This document shows positions 47,401 to 52,628 of a stretch of DNA of 64,000 nucleotides, in pieces. The stretch comes from Peromyscus leucopus. Taxonomy: Eukaryota > Chordata > Mammalia > Rodentia > Cricetidae. The stretch is taken from NCBI RefSeq assembly GCF_004664715.2, contig NC_051082.1, forward strand, positions 11,890,998 to 11,954,997. The letters are read 5' to 3'. Every line of letters starts with the position of its first letter. Within the stretch, counting starts at the first letter, position 1. The translations under genes and the position numbers were made by a program. The notes below the pieces were generated by a model. It saw only the letters and a list, made by a program, of their open reading frames with translations, was not told where the DNA came from and made no database searches.

Positions 47401-49928
47401 ACGTTTACGTATCCCTTAGAAAATGTCCCCCTCCCCAGGGTTTCAGCTAGCCCAGGCTAGCCTTGAACTTGTGTAGCAGATGACCTTAAACATTTCTTCT
47501 TCTTCTTTTTTAACTGCAGTTTTTAAAAATTATTTTTATTTTATGTGCATTGGTGTTTCATCATGGGTGTTGGGTCCCCTGGAACTGGAGTTACAGACAG
47601 TGGTGAGCTGTCCTGTAGGTGCTGGGAATTGAACCCGGGTCCTCTGGAAGAGCAGCCAGTGCTCTCAACTGCTCAGCCAGCCCCGATCTTAAACTTCTGA
47701 CCTTCCTGTTCGTACTTCCTCAGTGCTGGCCTTACCTGCCGCCATGCCTGGTCTGGCCTTACAGATGTGCGCCCCCATGCCTGGTATATTTATGTGGTGC
47801 TGGGGGCTGAGTCTGGAGCTCACGCACGGTGGGCAGGCTCCCCGCCAACTGAGCTGCACGGCAGGCCCAGTCCGTTGCCTTTCCTTTCTTTCTCTGTTTG
47901 TCAGTGCTGGGGTAGAACTCATGGCCTTGCGCTCCACTGAGCTTCAGCCAAGCCCTATTGATCCATCTTTTAGCACTCTGGCTGAGCTTTCAGAGGCTCA
48001 TGGGCCACCATGGGGCCTCAGTGGCCAGGAAGTCGGGTCTTGGAATGATCTGTAAGGCACAACAGGTTGTCTTAGGTCTCACTGCTGTGACAAGACCCCA
48101 TGGCCAAGGCAATGTCTAAAAGAAAGCATTTAATTGGGGACTTGGGTTTCAGAGGGTCAGAGTCCATGATGGCGGGCCAAAGACATGGCAGCAGGAACAG
48201 CTGAGAGCTCACATCTCCACCCCAAAGCGTGAGGCAGAGAGAGCTGACCGGGAACAGTTTGAATCTTTTGAAACCTCATAGCCCACCCCTAGTGACACAC
48301 CTCCTCCAACAAGGCCACACCTCCTGATCCTTCCCAAACGGTTCCCCCAACCGGGAACCAAGTACTCATGCTTATGAGCTAGTGAGTGATGTTCTCATTC
48401 AAACTATCCCAGGGAGCTTGGGACCTTACAGTATGGCAGCTGCAGAGATTTGGGTACGGTTGGTCTCTTGAACTTGGCTTTGAGCCTCCCTGGTACCTTG
48501 GATACCTCCCTCCCTCTTCCTGGCTTGAAGAGTTGCTAGTTAGTGACAGGTTTGTACCAAGCCACTGTAGAGAAGGTTCTGTACTGACCCGGCCAGTTAG
48601 TGGCTGTGTGGTGTTCAGCTAGTCACTTGACTTCTCTGTGCCTCGTATAGCAAAGGAGGGGACAGGGCATTGACTTCACAGTATGGTCCTAAGAGTCAAG
48701 AGCCAACCCAGTGAAAGGACACCACATAGCTTCCCCCATATAGGAGCTATCATGGTGCTGTGTGAACTTAGGCAAGTCCCTCAATCTCTCTGCGTGTCTG
48801 TGGTTTATCTGGAGAACAGCGTTACCGGTACGTACCTGCCTTGTGTAAGTTGGCTGTGCCGTTAAGTGAATTCGGGCATGTGCAGGGCTTCTTGGTGTAC
48901 AGCCTGCTACTCTAGAAACGTTTGTGGTGATGGAGTGGTGATGGTTGGGATGATGCTGGTGGTGATGGTGATGGTGGCGATGGTGATGATGATGATGGTG
49001 GTGGTGATGGTAATGGTGGTGGTGATGATGGTGATAATAATGATGATGGTGGTGGTAGTGATAGCAATAGTGATGATGATGATATAGTGATGGTGATGGT
49101 GGTGGTGATGGCGATGACGGTGGTGGTGATGGCGATGATGGTGGTGGTGATGGTGGTGATGGTGATGATGGTGGTGATGGTGATGATGGTGGTGTGATGG
49201 TGATAATAATCATGGTGTGATGGTGATGATGATGGTGGTGGTGATGGTAATGGTGGTGGTGATGATGGTGATAATGATGGTGGTGGTAGTGATAGCAATA
49301 GTGATGATGATGATGATATAGTGATGGTGGTGAGGATGAGATGGTGTTGATGGTGATGATGGTGTTGATGGTGTTGATGGTGGTGATGGTGATGGTGATG
49401 ATGGTGTTGATGGTGTTGATGGTGGTGATGGTGATGGTAGTGATGAGGAGAGCGATGGTGATGAACCTCTGATTTCCCCTGCAAGCAGCAGAGAATCTTG
49501 GGTAGGAGTAGCACTGTGCCTTGGAAAACAGCTTTGTCCCTTTTCCTCTCAACCCTCAGGCTGAAGTTGCTGGAGGACTCCAGCCTGGACCCAGCTCCGG
49601 AGGTGGACCCCGGGAAGGACTCTGGTGCCGCGGATGGTAAGGGAGAGGGGTTCCATTCTCGTCCCTTTCAGAATCGTGCCCAAGTTGGCCAAGCACACTC
49701 GCCATGCCCTCCTGTTTCCAGTGCTGGTGCTACAGCCCCAGGAAGCCCCTGGGCTCTGGTGACAGCCACCGAGAGCCTGATGAACCCTACTCTTTCCCTC
49801 CAGGGGCCTGCGTGGAGGTTCTGGCTCGGCAGAGAGCCGCCATCACCCACCTGCTGCAGGTACTTGAAGACTTGGAGCAAGCCCACGAGGAGTTCCAGAG
49901 GCAGGGGCAGGGGCGAGTGGCCTGCTAG
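16207..49928 (+). CDS. Rasal1: Rasal1, Ras GTPase-activating protein, complete coding region (21 coding exons)
   Basis: Twenty-one exons join without frame break into 807 codons plus stop; human RASAL1 is about 804. RASAL1 belongs to the GAP1 family: its C2 domains bind membrane phospholipid when Ca2+ rises, bringing the GAP domain to Ras-GTP at the plasma membrane. Visible domains: C2A about 5-110 (Asp21, Asp27, Asp74, Asp76, Asp82 as Ca2+ ligand candidates); C2B about 130-240 (Asp149, Asp155, Asp202, Asp204, Asp210); RasGAP about 280-550, with the arginine-finger candidate Arg341 in [11 protein letters not shown] and the FLR motif at 469-471; PH about 566-672; Btk-type zinc motif His682, Cys693, Cys694, Cys704. 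The start ATG has a good context (gcgccATGg) and matches the family N-terminus. All introns are GT-AG. Nothing suggests a pseudogene. Exons occupy only about 2.4 of 33.7 kb. Confidence 0.97.
16849..16876 (+). promoter_or_regulatory. Two tandem MARE/antioxidant-response-type motifs
   Basis: GGCTGAGTCAGCA (16849-16861) and TGCTGACTCAGCA (16864-16876). The second is a perfect 13-bp T-MARE; the first differs at one base. Their centres are 15 bp apart. Confidence 0.6.
17925..18065 (+). mobile_element. MIR-like ancient SINE
   Basis: Contains ttacaaatggagaaaccgag, agagaggcagtcatgac and ggtcacaaagctagga in MIR order. Confidence 0.55.
18713..19204 (+). repeat. TCCA/TCTA/CACC tetranucleotide array
   Basis: About 490 bp of (TCCA)n, (CACC)n and (TCTA)n blocks that recur in the same order, giving a higher-order structure. 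Long open frames here only reflect the repeat. Confidence 0.97.
20094..20150 (+). CDS. Rasal1: Rasal1 coding exon 2
   Basis: Encodes [19 protein letters not shown] of C2A, including the Asp27 loop. Acceptor CCCACAG, donor GTGCGT. Confidence 0.97.
20538..20582 (+). repeat. (TG)n microsatellite
   Basis: About 22 TG units. Confidence 0.95.
20877..20910 (+). repeat. (GGGT)n microsatellite
   Basis: Seven or so GGGT units with one GAGT variant. Confidence 0.9.
21558..21612 (+). repeat. G-run cluster with G-quadruplex potential
   Basis: At least six runs of four or more G separated by 1-4 bases on the coding strand. Confidence 0.8.
21889..21938 (+). repeat. (TG)n microsatellite
   Basis: About 24 uninterrupted TG units. 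Confidence 0.97.
22190..22372 (+). repeat. Imperfect TG/TATG array
   Basis: About 180 bp of TG units punctuated by TATG and TTGT interruptions, ending about 70 bp upstream of coding exon 3. Confidence 0.95.
22443..22556 (+). CDS. Rasal1: Rasal1 coding exon 3
   Basis: Codons 41-79 (part): [16 protein letters not shown] to YVLDEDTVG, the second half of C2A with Asp74 and Asp76. Donor GTGTGT. Confidence 0.96.
22725..22786 (+). CDS. Rasal1: Rasal1 coding exon 4
   Basis: Encodes [20 protein letters not shown], the end of C2A. Acceptor CCCCACAG, donor GTGAGC; intron 3 is only 168 bp. Confidence 0.96.
22898..23115. repeat. (TC)n tract split by a B1
   Basis: TC run at 22898-22953, then a reverse B1, then TC again at 23098-23113. 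Confidence 0.9.
22955..23098 (-). mobile_element. B1 SINE, reverse, inside the (TC)n tract
   Basis: Reads ggtttttgagacagagtttc through caccaccaccgctgggc. Confidence 0.9.
23118..23273 (-). mobile_element. B2 SINE, reverse
   Basis: Contains agaagagggcgccagatctc and gagccatctctccagtcc. Confidence 0.9.
23277..23425 (-). mobile_element. B1 SINE, reverse
   Basis: Reads ggttttttgagacagggttt through gcgccaccactgcccgg. Confidence 0.9.
24048..24082 (+). repeat. (TG)n microsatellite
   Basis: About 17 TG units. Confidence 0.95.
24215..24424 (-). mobile_element. B2 SINE, reverse
   Basis: From tttatttatttattttac to gagccatctctccagccc, with agaagagggcatcagatc. Confidence 0.9.
24430..24640 (-). mobile_element. 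B2-like SINE, reverse, diverged
   Basis: Contains ggccagaagagggcggtagg, caccatgtgggtgctggg and ctgtctctccagccc; it abuts the preceding B2. Confidence 0.75.
24993..25153 (-). mobile_element. B1 SINE, reverse
   Basis: Reads ggtttttcgaggcagggttt through gtgccaccaccacccgg. Confidence 0.9.
25188..25340 (-). mobile_element. B1 SINE, reverse
   Basis: T-rich tail, gagacagggtttctctgtg through caccaccactgctcgg; only about 35 bp from the previous B1. Confidence 0.9.
25620..25938 (-). repeat. CAT/CAC triplet array
   Basis: About 320 bp of CAT and CAC triplets, i.e. TGA/TGG on the minus strand, the reverse of the arrays at 36.2, 44.8 and 48.9 kb. Confidence 0.95.
26026..26180 (+). mobile_element. B2 SINE, partial
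   Basis: Starts ggggctggagagatggctca and carries agttcagttcccagcacccac. Confidence 0.75.
26265..26600 (-). mobile_element. URR1-like repeat, reverse, diverged
   Basis: Contains aagggagagagggtttatt, tcatcatggcaggagctgg, tctgtcaaactgttaacacc. Assignment to the same family as 4155-4535 is tentative. Confidence 0.45.
26886..26908 (+). repeat. (TG)n microsatellite
   Basis: About 11 TG units. Confidence 0.9.
26988..27097 (-). mobile_element. B1 SINE, reverse, with a short internal deletion
   Basis: Reads cgagacagggtttctctgtg, then lacks the usual ccaggctggcct segment. Confidence 0.8.
27307..27436 (+). CDS. Rasal1: Rasal1 coding exon 5
   Basis: Codons 100-143 (part): [20 protein letters not shown] onward, the C2A-C2B linker and start of C2B. 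Donor GTATGC. Confidence 0.96.
27502..27715 (+). mobile_element. ID-B1 composite SINE
   Basis: An ID-like head (gtggctcagtgggtagaac; ccctgggttctatccgc) fused to a B1-like body (cacccaggaggcggaggcag), ending in an A-rich tail. Confidence 0.75.
27724..27900. mobile_element. Head-to-head inverted B1 pair
   Basis: Plus-oriented B1 5' part (about 27724-27800) runs directly into a reverse B1 (about 27801-27900). Confidence 0.85.
27967..28345 (+). repeat. 22-bp minisatellite, about 16-17 copies
   Basis: Unit gatgagtgtgtgtggggtgg + ta, with single-base variants (aga/agg; 21-bp units near 28265-28300). Confidence 0.95.
28363..28480 (+). mobile_element. B2/B4-related SINE
   Basis: Starts agggctggcgagatggttca; contains gacctgagtttgatcctgg and ctctgacctccacacatgtg; runs into the CA array. 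Confidence 0.65.
28480..28768 (+). repeat. CACAGT/CACAGA and (CA)n array
   Basis: About 290 bp of cacagtcacagac-type units ending in a long CA run (about 28698-28748). Confidence 0.95.
29718..29752 (+). promoter_or_regulatory. AP-1 motif plus canonical X-box
   Basis: TGACTCA near 29718 and GTTGCCATGGTAAC at 29739-29752, which matches all fixed positions of the RFX X-box. Confidence 0.45.
29840..30005 (+). mobile_element. MIR-like ancient SINE
   Basis: Contains gagtgctacgctaagtaac, tcctcattttctggactcag and gtcacccagccagtgactgc in MIR order. Confidence 0.55.
30364..30445 (+). CDS. Rasal1: Rasal1 coding exon 6
   Basis: Codons 143-170: [20 protein letters not shown], the first Ca2+-binding loop of C2B (Asp149, Asp155). 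Donor GTGAGC; phase 0. Confidence 0.97.
30532..30663 (+). CDS. Rasal1: Rasal1 coding exon 7
   Basis: Codons 171-214: [17 protein letters not shown] through [14 protein letters not shown], with Asp202, Asp204 and Asp210 of C2B. Phase 0 on both sides. Confidence 0.97.
30664..31509 (+). other. Rasal1: Rasal1 intron 7
   Basis: One reverse B1 (31150-31313) and MIR-like remnants; no other feature seen. Confidence 0.9.
31150..31313 (-). mobile_element. B1 SINE, reverse
   Basis: Reads ggtttttcgaggcagggttt through ctactgcctggtgcc. Confidence 0.9.
31510..31595 (+). CDS. Rasal1: Rasal1 coding exon 8
   Basis: Codons 215-243 (part): [20 protein letters not shown], end of C2B. Donor GTAAAT. Confidence 0.97.
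31596..32282 (+). other. Rasal1: Rasal1 intron 8
   Basis: Mostly unique C/T-rich sequence with a reverse ID-like fragment near 31845-31900; ends in a pyrimidine-rich acceptor (TCCGTCTAG). Confidence 0.9.
32283..32400 (+). CDS. Rasal1: Rasal1 coding exon 9
   Basis: Codons 243-282: [20 protein letters not shown] through ESVQGPAE, the linker entering the RasGAP region. Donor GTAGGT. Confidence 0.97.
32532..32685 (+). CDS. Rasal1: Rasal1 coding exon 10
   Basis: Codons 283-334 (part): start of the GAP fold with [20 protein letters not shown]. Donor GTGAGT. The split codon gives Asn334, where my recollection of the human protein has Met. Confidence 0.97.
33008..33072 (+). CDS. Rasal1: Rasal1 coding exon 11 (arginine finger)
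   Basis: Codons 334-355: [19 protein letters not shown]. Arg341 sits where RasGAPs carry the arginine finger that completes the Ras active site. Confidence 0.97.
33323..33435 (+). CDS. Rasal1: Rasal1 coding exon 12
   Basis: Codons 356-393 (part): [20 protein letters not shown] through DLNRS, GAP domain. Confidence 0.97.
33685..33865 (+). repeat. Minisatellite patch related to 27967-28345, with (TG)n
   Basis: Units such as ggtagatgagtg, gcagacagatgggtgtgtg and cagtagatgagtgtgtg mirror those in intron 5; TG tract at about 33799-33840. Confidence 0.85.
34365..34378 (-). promoter_or_regulatory. CTCF-like motif within a MIR-like remnant
   Basis: Plus strand CTGCCACCTACTGG; the minus strand reads CCAGTAGGTGGCAG, matching CCASYAGRKGGCRS at all 14 positions. 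Confidence 0.6.
34852..35044 (+). CDS. Rasal1: Rasal1 coding exon 13
   Basis: Codons 393-457: [20 protein letters not shown] through FPGVEHQ, central GAP domain. Donor GTGGGC. Confidence 0.97.
35235..35304 (+). repeat. Short TGA/TGG triplet tract
   Basis: About 70 bp of TGATGG-type triplets before the B1. Confidence 0.85.
35321..35482 (-). mobile_element. B1 SINE, reverse
   Basis: T-rich tail, cgagacagggtttctctgtg through gcgccaccaacgcccgg. Confidence 0.9.
35651..35832 (-). mobile_element. B1 SINE, reverse, nested, carrying (CCG)12
   Basis: Reads ttttttgagacagggtttct through gggattaaaggcgtgcg, then the CCG tract and ctgcccgact. Confidence 0.9.
35788..35823 (+). repeat. (CCG)12 trinucleotide tract
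   Basis: Twelve uninterrupted CCG triplets within the B1. Confidence 0.97.
36243..36605 (+). repeat. TGA/TGG/TGT triplet array
   Basis: About 360 bp of TGATGG-type triplets, sense orientation relative to Rasal1. Confidence 0.95.
37106..37200 (+). repeat. (CTTC)n/(CTCC)n array
   Basis: About 12 CTTC units followed by CCTC-type units. Confidence 0.95.
37408..37572 (-). mobile_element. B1 SINE, reverse
   Basis: Reads ttttgaaacagaatttcctg through gagtcgccaccacccggc; the ctctgtgtagc piece is missing. Confidence 0.85.
37761..37945 (-). mobile_element. B2-like SINE, reverse
   Basis: From tttagatttattttac through gaggccagagggcgtc and tgagatctgaactcgggtc. Confidence 0.75.
38402..38630 (+). repeat. 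TG/TGAG/CATG array
   Basis: TG tract (38402-38426), then degenerate tgagtgtgcatgtatg units, then a second TG tract. Confidence 0.95.
38678..39030 (-). mobile_element. URR1-like repeat, copy C, reverse
   Basis: Reverse of the 4155 copy: gccgtgatgaacaccaagac, ggagggaagtcgaggcagga, gcatcaatcatgagtcaaga. Confidence 0.55.
40275..40412 (+). CDS. Rasal1: Rasal1 coding exon 14
   Basis: Codons 458-503: [19 protein letters not shown] through [11 protein letters not shown], with the conserved FLR motif (469-471) of RasGAPs. Donor GTGTGT. Confidence 0.97.
40413..41349 (+). other. Rasal1: Rasal1 intron 14
   Basis: One plus B1 (40691-40850), an old B1-like fragment (40590-40675) and a reverse ID-like fragment (40932-40990). 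Confidence 0.9.
40691..40850 (+). mobile_element. B1 SINE
   Basis: From ggttaggcggtggtggcgca to aaccctgtctaaaaa with a CAA-rich tail. Confidence 0.9.
41350..41494 (+). CDS. Rasal1: Rasal1 coding exon 15
   Basis: Codons 504-552 (part): [18 protein letters not shown] through [11 protein letters not shown], end of the GAP domain. Donor GTGAGT. Confidence 0.97.
41876..42160 (+). mobile_element. B4-like SINE leading into a CA tract
   Basis: Contains atggctcagtgagtgaagtg, gaggacccgagttcaaatcc, tgtaaccccagcactgg and ctctggtctccacatgagc. Confidence 0.65.
42160..42302 (+). repeat. (CA)n compound microsatellite
   Basis: CA runs with ATGCATGCACTA interruptions; longest run about 42259-42302. Confidence 0.95.
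42431..42690. mobile_element. Head-to-head inverted B1 pair
   Basis: Reverse B1 (42431-42590) followed at once by a plus B1 fragment (about 42595-42690) containing tttaatcccagcactcagg. Confidence 0.9.
42690..42840 (+). repeat. (GA)n/(GACA)n array
   Basis: GA run then agacagagacagg-type units. Confidence 0.95.
43100..43113 (-). promoter_or_regulatory. CTCF-like motif in intron 15
   Basis: Plus strand GCGCCACCTAGTGT; the minus strand ACACTAGGTGGCGC fits the CTCF core at 13 of 14 positions. Confidence 0.6.
43174..43217 (+). repeat. (TG)n microsatellite
   Basis: About 21 TG units. Confidence 0.97.
43747..43796 (+). repeat. (TG)n microsatellite
   Basis: About 24 uninterrupted TG units, roughly 120 bp upstream of coding exon 16. 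Confidence 0.97.
43916..44088 (+). CDS. Rasal1: Rasal1 coding exon 16
   Basis: Codons 552-609: linker then [20 protein letters not shown] through SKTPEWQ, the start of the PH domain. Donor GTGGGA. Confidence 0.97.
44377..44419 (+). repeat. (CA)n microsatellite
   Basis: About 21 CA units. Confidence 0.95.
44765..45535 (+). repeat. TGA/TGG triplet array with higher-order period
   Basis: About 770 bp of GATGATGGAGGTGAT-type units; the landmark gatatgatgg recurs 121 bp apart (44891 and 45012). Confidence 0.97.
45686..45823 (+). CDS. Rasal1: Rasal1 coding exon 17
   Basis: Codons 610-655: [19 protein letters not shown] through TTYLQCK, PH domain body. Acceptor CCCACAG, donor GTAAGG. Confidence 0.97.
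45910..46045 (+). CDS. Rasal1: Rasal1 coding exon 18
   Basis: Codons 656-701 (part): [16 protein letters not shown], the PH C-terminal helix, then the Btk motif His682, Cys693 and Cys694. Intron 17 is 86 bp. Confidence 0.97.
46046..47251 (+). other. Rasal1: Rasal1 intron 18
   Basis: A MIR-like remnant near 46120-46210 and a reverse URR1-like repeat (46650-47015); otherwise unique. Confidence 0.9.
46650..47015 (-). mobile_element. URR1-like repeat, copy D, reverse
   Basis: Contains tgtttctgtgatgaaacc, gagggaagtcagggcaggaa, cccacagtgggctgggccc and gtgtgtcaagttgaccgttg. Confidence 0.6.
47252..47372 (+). CDS. Rasal1: Rasal1 coding exon 19
   Basis: Codons 701-741 (part): [19 protein letters not shown] through LLLGRDQL; supplies Cys704 of the zinc motif. 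Donor GTGGGT. Confidence 0.97.
47515..47690 (-). mobile_element. B2-like SINE, reverse
   Basis: Contains ctggaactggagttacagac, tgctgggaattgaacccggg and aactgctcagccagccc. Confidence 0.75.
48065..48410 (-). mobile_element. Rodent interspersed repeat, family not named
   Basis: Contains actgctgtgacaagacccca, aagaaagcatttaattgggg and cctccaacaaggccacacct, a pattern I know as a common rodent repeat distinct from the URR1-like copies. Confidence 0.55.
48920..49467 (+). repeat. TGA/TGG triplet array with internal duplication
   Basis: About 550 bp of TGATGG-type triplets; a roughly 100-bp segment containing gatagcaatagtgatgatg occurs twice, about 235 bp apart. Confidence 0.96.
49560..49636 (+). CDS. 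Rasal1: Rasal1 coding exon 20
   Basis: Codons 741-767 (part): [20 protein letters not shown], an acidic C-terminal linker. Donor GTAAGG. Confidence 0.95.
49804..49928 (+). CDS. Rasal1: Rasal1 coding exon 21 (stop)
   Basis: Codons 767-807 and TAG at 49926-49928: [20 protein letters not shown] through QGQGRVAC, the C-terminal helix. Confidence 0.96.
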
Positions 49929-50505
49929 GATGCTGAGGAAGTGCCAGAGCCCGTTGAGGACAAGGAGTCACGGGGCCTCCCCCAGCGCAGTCTGGCCCAG
50001 GCATCTCCTTCAGGCTGCCCTTCTTCACGGCTGTGGCCTGGAGCCTCCCAGGCAAAGCCTGGTCCTGTGTGCCCTGTGGCCAGCCAGGGCGTGGGAGCCT
50101 TTGGCAGGGTCCAGCCCTGTACTGGGCCAGACCTCACTCTCTTCTCTGAGCCCAGAGTCTCGGCTTCACTGGATGCCCCTCGGCCAGTGCCGGTGGAGCC
50201 CAGCTCACCCCGAGCTGCTGGATACAGCTGAGTGTGCTTTCCTCCTGTCTCAGGCCAGCACCAAATAGGCTTGACCAAGACCTCCCCGTTTCCACTTCTG
50301 TGAGTCCCGTGACCTCACAGATCCTTCTGTACCCCACCCTCATCTGGCAGCCCCGACCTCAAGCTTCTGGAACCAGGTGTTCTCAGAACTGGGGTGGGAG
50401 CCCAGCATGCCGATTCAGAGCCTTGAAGCTGGACACGGGCTCTTTCTCCCTCTTTGAGCCTCAGTTTATCCTGTATAAAGTGACGAGTGAGTGTGCTTGG
50501 CTGTG
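49929..50505 (+). other. Rasal1: Probable Rasal1 3'UTR
   Basis: Repeat-free sequence after the stop. No AATAAA is seen; the best hexamer is TATAAA at 50474-50479 followed by a GT-rich stretch, which would give a 3'UTR of about 570 bases. Confidence 0.45.
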
Positions 50506-50994
50506 AAGTGTTAAAATTGGGGTACCCTGGGGGCCAGTGAGAAGATTCTTGGCCATAAGCACAGGTTCCCAGACTCTACCCGGCCACTGAGGGTTTTGGG
50601 GGGCAGGCATCTGAGTTCCGGGGCTCACAGGTCTGGACTGTGGGCTTGGGATATGATTTAAGAGTGAGCCACAGAGGGCGAAACGTTTGGGAACACTCGG
50701 CTGGCAGAGCTGAAGACTCCTTGAAGAAACTCAAGTCTACCGGCTGGATCAGGCGCTCCAGGGACGGTGCAGCGCTATCCCACATCTGGCCAGCAGGGGT
50801 CGCCTGGAGCCGGAGCATCATCTCCCACTGGCTCGGGTACACCTAGGCTGCCAGAGGCTCTGTTAGGAGGGAAGCTTTTCCTCCTGCCTTGTCCCATGGC
50901 CAGGGTGGCATCGGCGGGCCGATATGGTACCTCCCAGCTCTTCCACATCCTCCAGGAGGGCCGCACAGAGTTCCGATCATCCTTGTCACTCGGG

Positions 50995-51045
50995 TGTGTG
51001 TGTGTGTGTGTGTGTGTGTGTTGTGCTGTGTGTGTGTGTGTGCAC
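50995..51045 (+). repeat. (TG)n microsatellite
   Basis: Two TG runs separated by tgttgtgctg. Confidence 0.95.
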
Positions 51046-51406
51046 GCGCGTGCGCGTCACTTCTGCATCCTTAGTGACTCACGAGAGTTCTGCCTCCTTC
51101 CCTCGATGCTGCAAGACAGCACAGTATCAGGGCCCATCCACTGCTTTCTCCCGCGGCCCCGGGCAGTGGTCCAATGGTTATCATTGTCTCCCAAGCTGTC
51201 TCTCCCCGGTGTTCCCTAGAAGCACAGTCACCCAGCACCCTCTTGGCAGAAAAAGGCCTGACAAGGAGAAAGACCATTTATTTCTCCACCCACAGTGGGA
51301 CTGGTAGATTTTTTTTTTTCCCTTTCAAAAGAGCAATCGCTGGCGTCCCTTTAAAGCTTGGCTGACTTCCATCGCAGCAGCCAATCCTCAGAGGCGGAGC
51401 TGGTGA

Positions 51407-51420
51407 GTTGCCTGGGCAAC
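51407..51420 (+). promoter_or_regulatory. Perfect X-box (RFX) motif with flanking CCAAT boxes
   Basis: GTTGCCTGGGCAAC has intact inverted half-sites around a TG spacer. GCCAAT lies about 30 bp to its left and a reversed CCAAC box about 10 bp to its right. Confidence 0.5.
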
Positions 51421-52109
51421 GGGCCTCTGGTTGGCCTGAGACGATCAGCCGCCCACTGCCCACTTCCAAGGAGCGAGAAGTTTAACACTTTGCCGCCTGC
51501 TCTCCATTTTCAACGCGTGGGCCTGAAACAAGGCCTCCCCTCGCTCCTGAAGCCAGAAGCTACAGCTTTTGGGTCTCAAATGTCCGGAGCGGTTTTGTGG
51601 GGGAGAAGCCGGCATAGAGAGAGGCAAGAATGACGCCGTTGCCTGGGATACACAGAGGTCTAGAGATGGGCACAGGAGGAAGAGGGTGGGGTGGGGTGGG
51701 GTGGGGGTCCCAGGAAGATAAATAGACACAAGCACAAAATAAGAAAGCCTCGTCCCCAGTGGCCCGCGAAAAGCGACTCTGTAGCCTGGGATTTCTACCC
51801 CATTGGCTTGCAGTGCCCAGTGGGCAGGCAGGTGGCAGAGCTGGCATGGGTTAAGAGGGTGAGGCGCAGGGGCAGACCGGCCCCTGGAAACCTTACAGAC
51901 TCCCCATTCCCCCAGCGCTTGGCCCAAATCCTGGGAAGGGGACGAGCCTACATAGATGTGATGGAGACACAGTGGGAGGATCCACGGGATGTGTCGTCAA
52001 TGGGAGCCTTTCTGTCTCTTTTCCTCCCCATCCCCTGCAAACAGGGGGGAAGTCAGAGGCACGTGGGTGTACGTGCGTGAGCGTGTGCGTGTGCGTGCAA
52101 CAGGACGTG

Positions 52110-52121
52110 TGTGTGTAACAG

Positions 52122-52167
<46 letters not shown>
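52110..52167 (+). repeat. (TG)n microsatellite
   Basis: About 22 TG units preceded by two aacaggacgtgtgtgtg repeats. Confidence 0.95.
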
Positions 52168-52168
<1 letters not shown>

Positions 52169-52403
52169 CGTGAAGGGCAAAGCTTCATCTTTTCCATAGG
52201 GAGGTTGCCCTCTCTGGCCATACTGTCTCTGTTGCCCTTGCTGGGAGCCACAGGTTGTTGGAGCCAGCTGGCCTGGCGTTCCCCTGTCACCCCCCACAGC
52301 CACCGGCCAGATCCCCTTAGCGCTTCTGGCTCCTCCCACCTGCTGGAGGGAGGCCTATGCCTGGCTAGGGGCAAAGCAAGAGGAAAGGCAGGCAACTCAG
52401 GCC

Positions 52404-52628
52404 TCAGGCCTTAGACATGGCCTCAGACACGCCCTGGGCGGTGAGCTCGGCTAGCACGTTGTCTAGGTAGCTGGCGTCGGGGTAGCCGTGGCCAGTGAGG
52501 TTGGAACCGAACTCCGTCTTGTGGTGAATCTCGTTCCACACCACGGTGTCCGACTCGCCCGTGGTATTGGATGTGCCGATGGTGAAGATGAGTCTGCGCT
52601 CCCAGGCGGTGATGAGTAACCTCAGCAC
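52404..52628 (-). CDS. Dtx1: Dtx1 last coding exon
   Basis: Seventy-four codons plus [23 protein letters not shown] through [14 protein letters not shown], the C-terminal half of the DTC domain. The acceptor CCCCTCCAG follows a long pyrimidine tract (G-rich on the plus strand, 52630-52671). Confidence 0.97.
   Translation of the reverse strand: MLRLLITAWERRLIFTIGTSNTTGESDTVVWNEIHHKTEFGSNLTGHGYPDASYLDNVLAELTAQGVSEAMSKA

Larger units (their letters stand above)
47373..49559 (+). other. Rasal1: Rasal1 intron 19
   Basis: Contains a reverse B2-like SINE, an interspersed repeat at 48065-48410, about 450 bp of unique sequence and the TGA/TGG array 48.92-49.47 kb. Confidence 0.9.
51265..52403 (-). 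other. Dtx1: Probable Dtx1 3'UTR
   Basis: A minus-strand AATAAA (plus TTTATT at 51277-51282) lies about 1.1 kb downstream of the Dtx1 stop, with GT-rich sequence beyond it; a 3'UTR of this size fits the known human transcript. The span contains a TG tract (52110-52167), an X-box (51407) and a GGGGT run (51683-51710). Confidence 0.5.

Noticed and set aside
48689..49552. A 287-residue minus-strand open frame
   Set aside because: A translation of the intron 19 triplet array; the non-repeat parts match nothing I recognise.
50790..50805. A CTCF-like ccagcaggggtcgc
   Set aside because: One of the invariant G positions is T; too weak next to the three better motifs.
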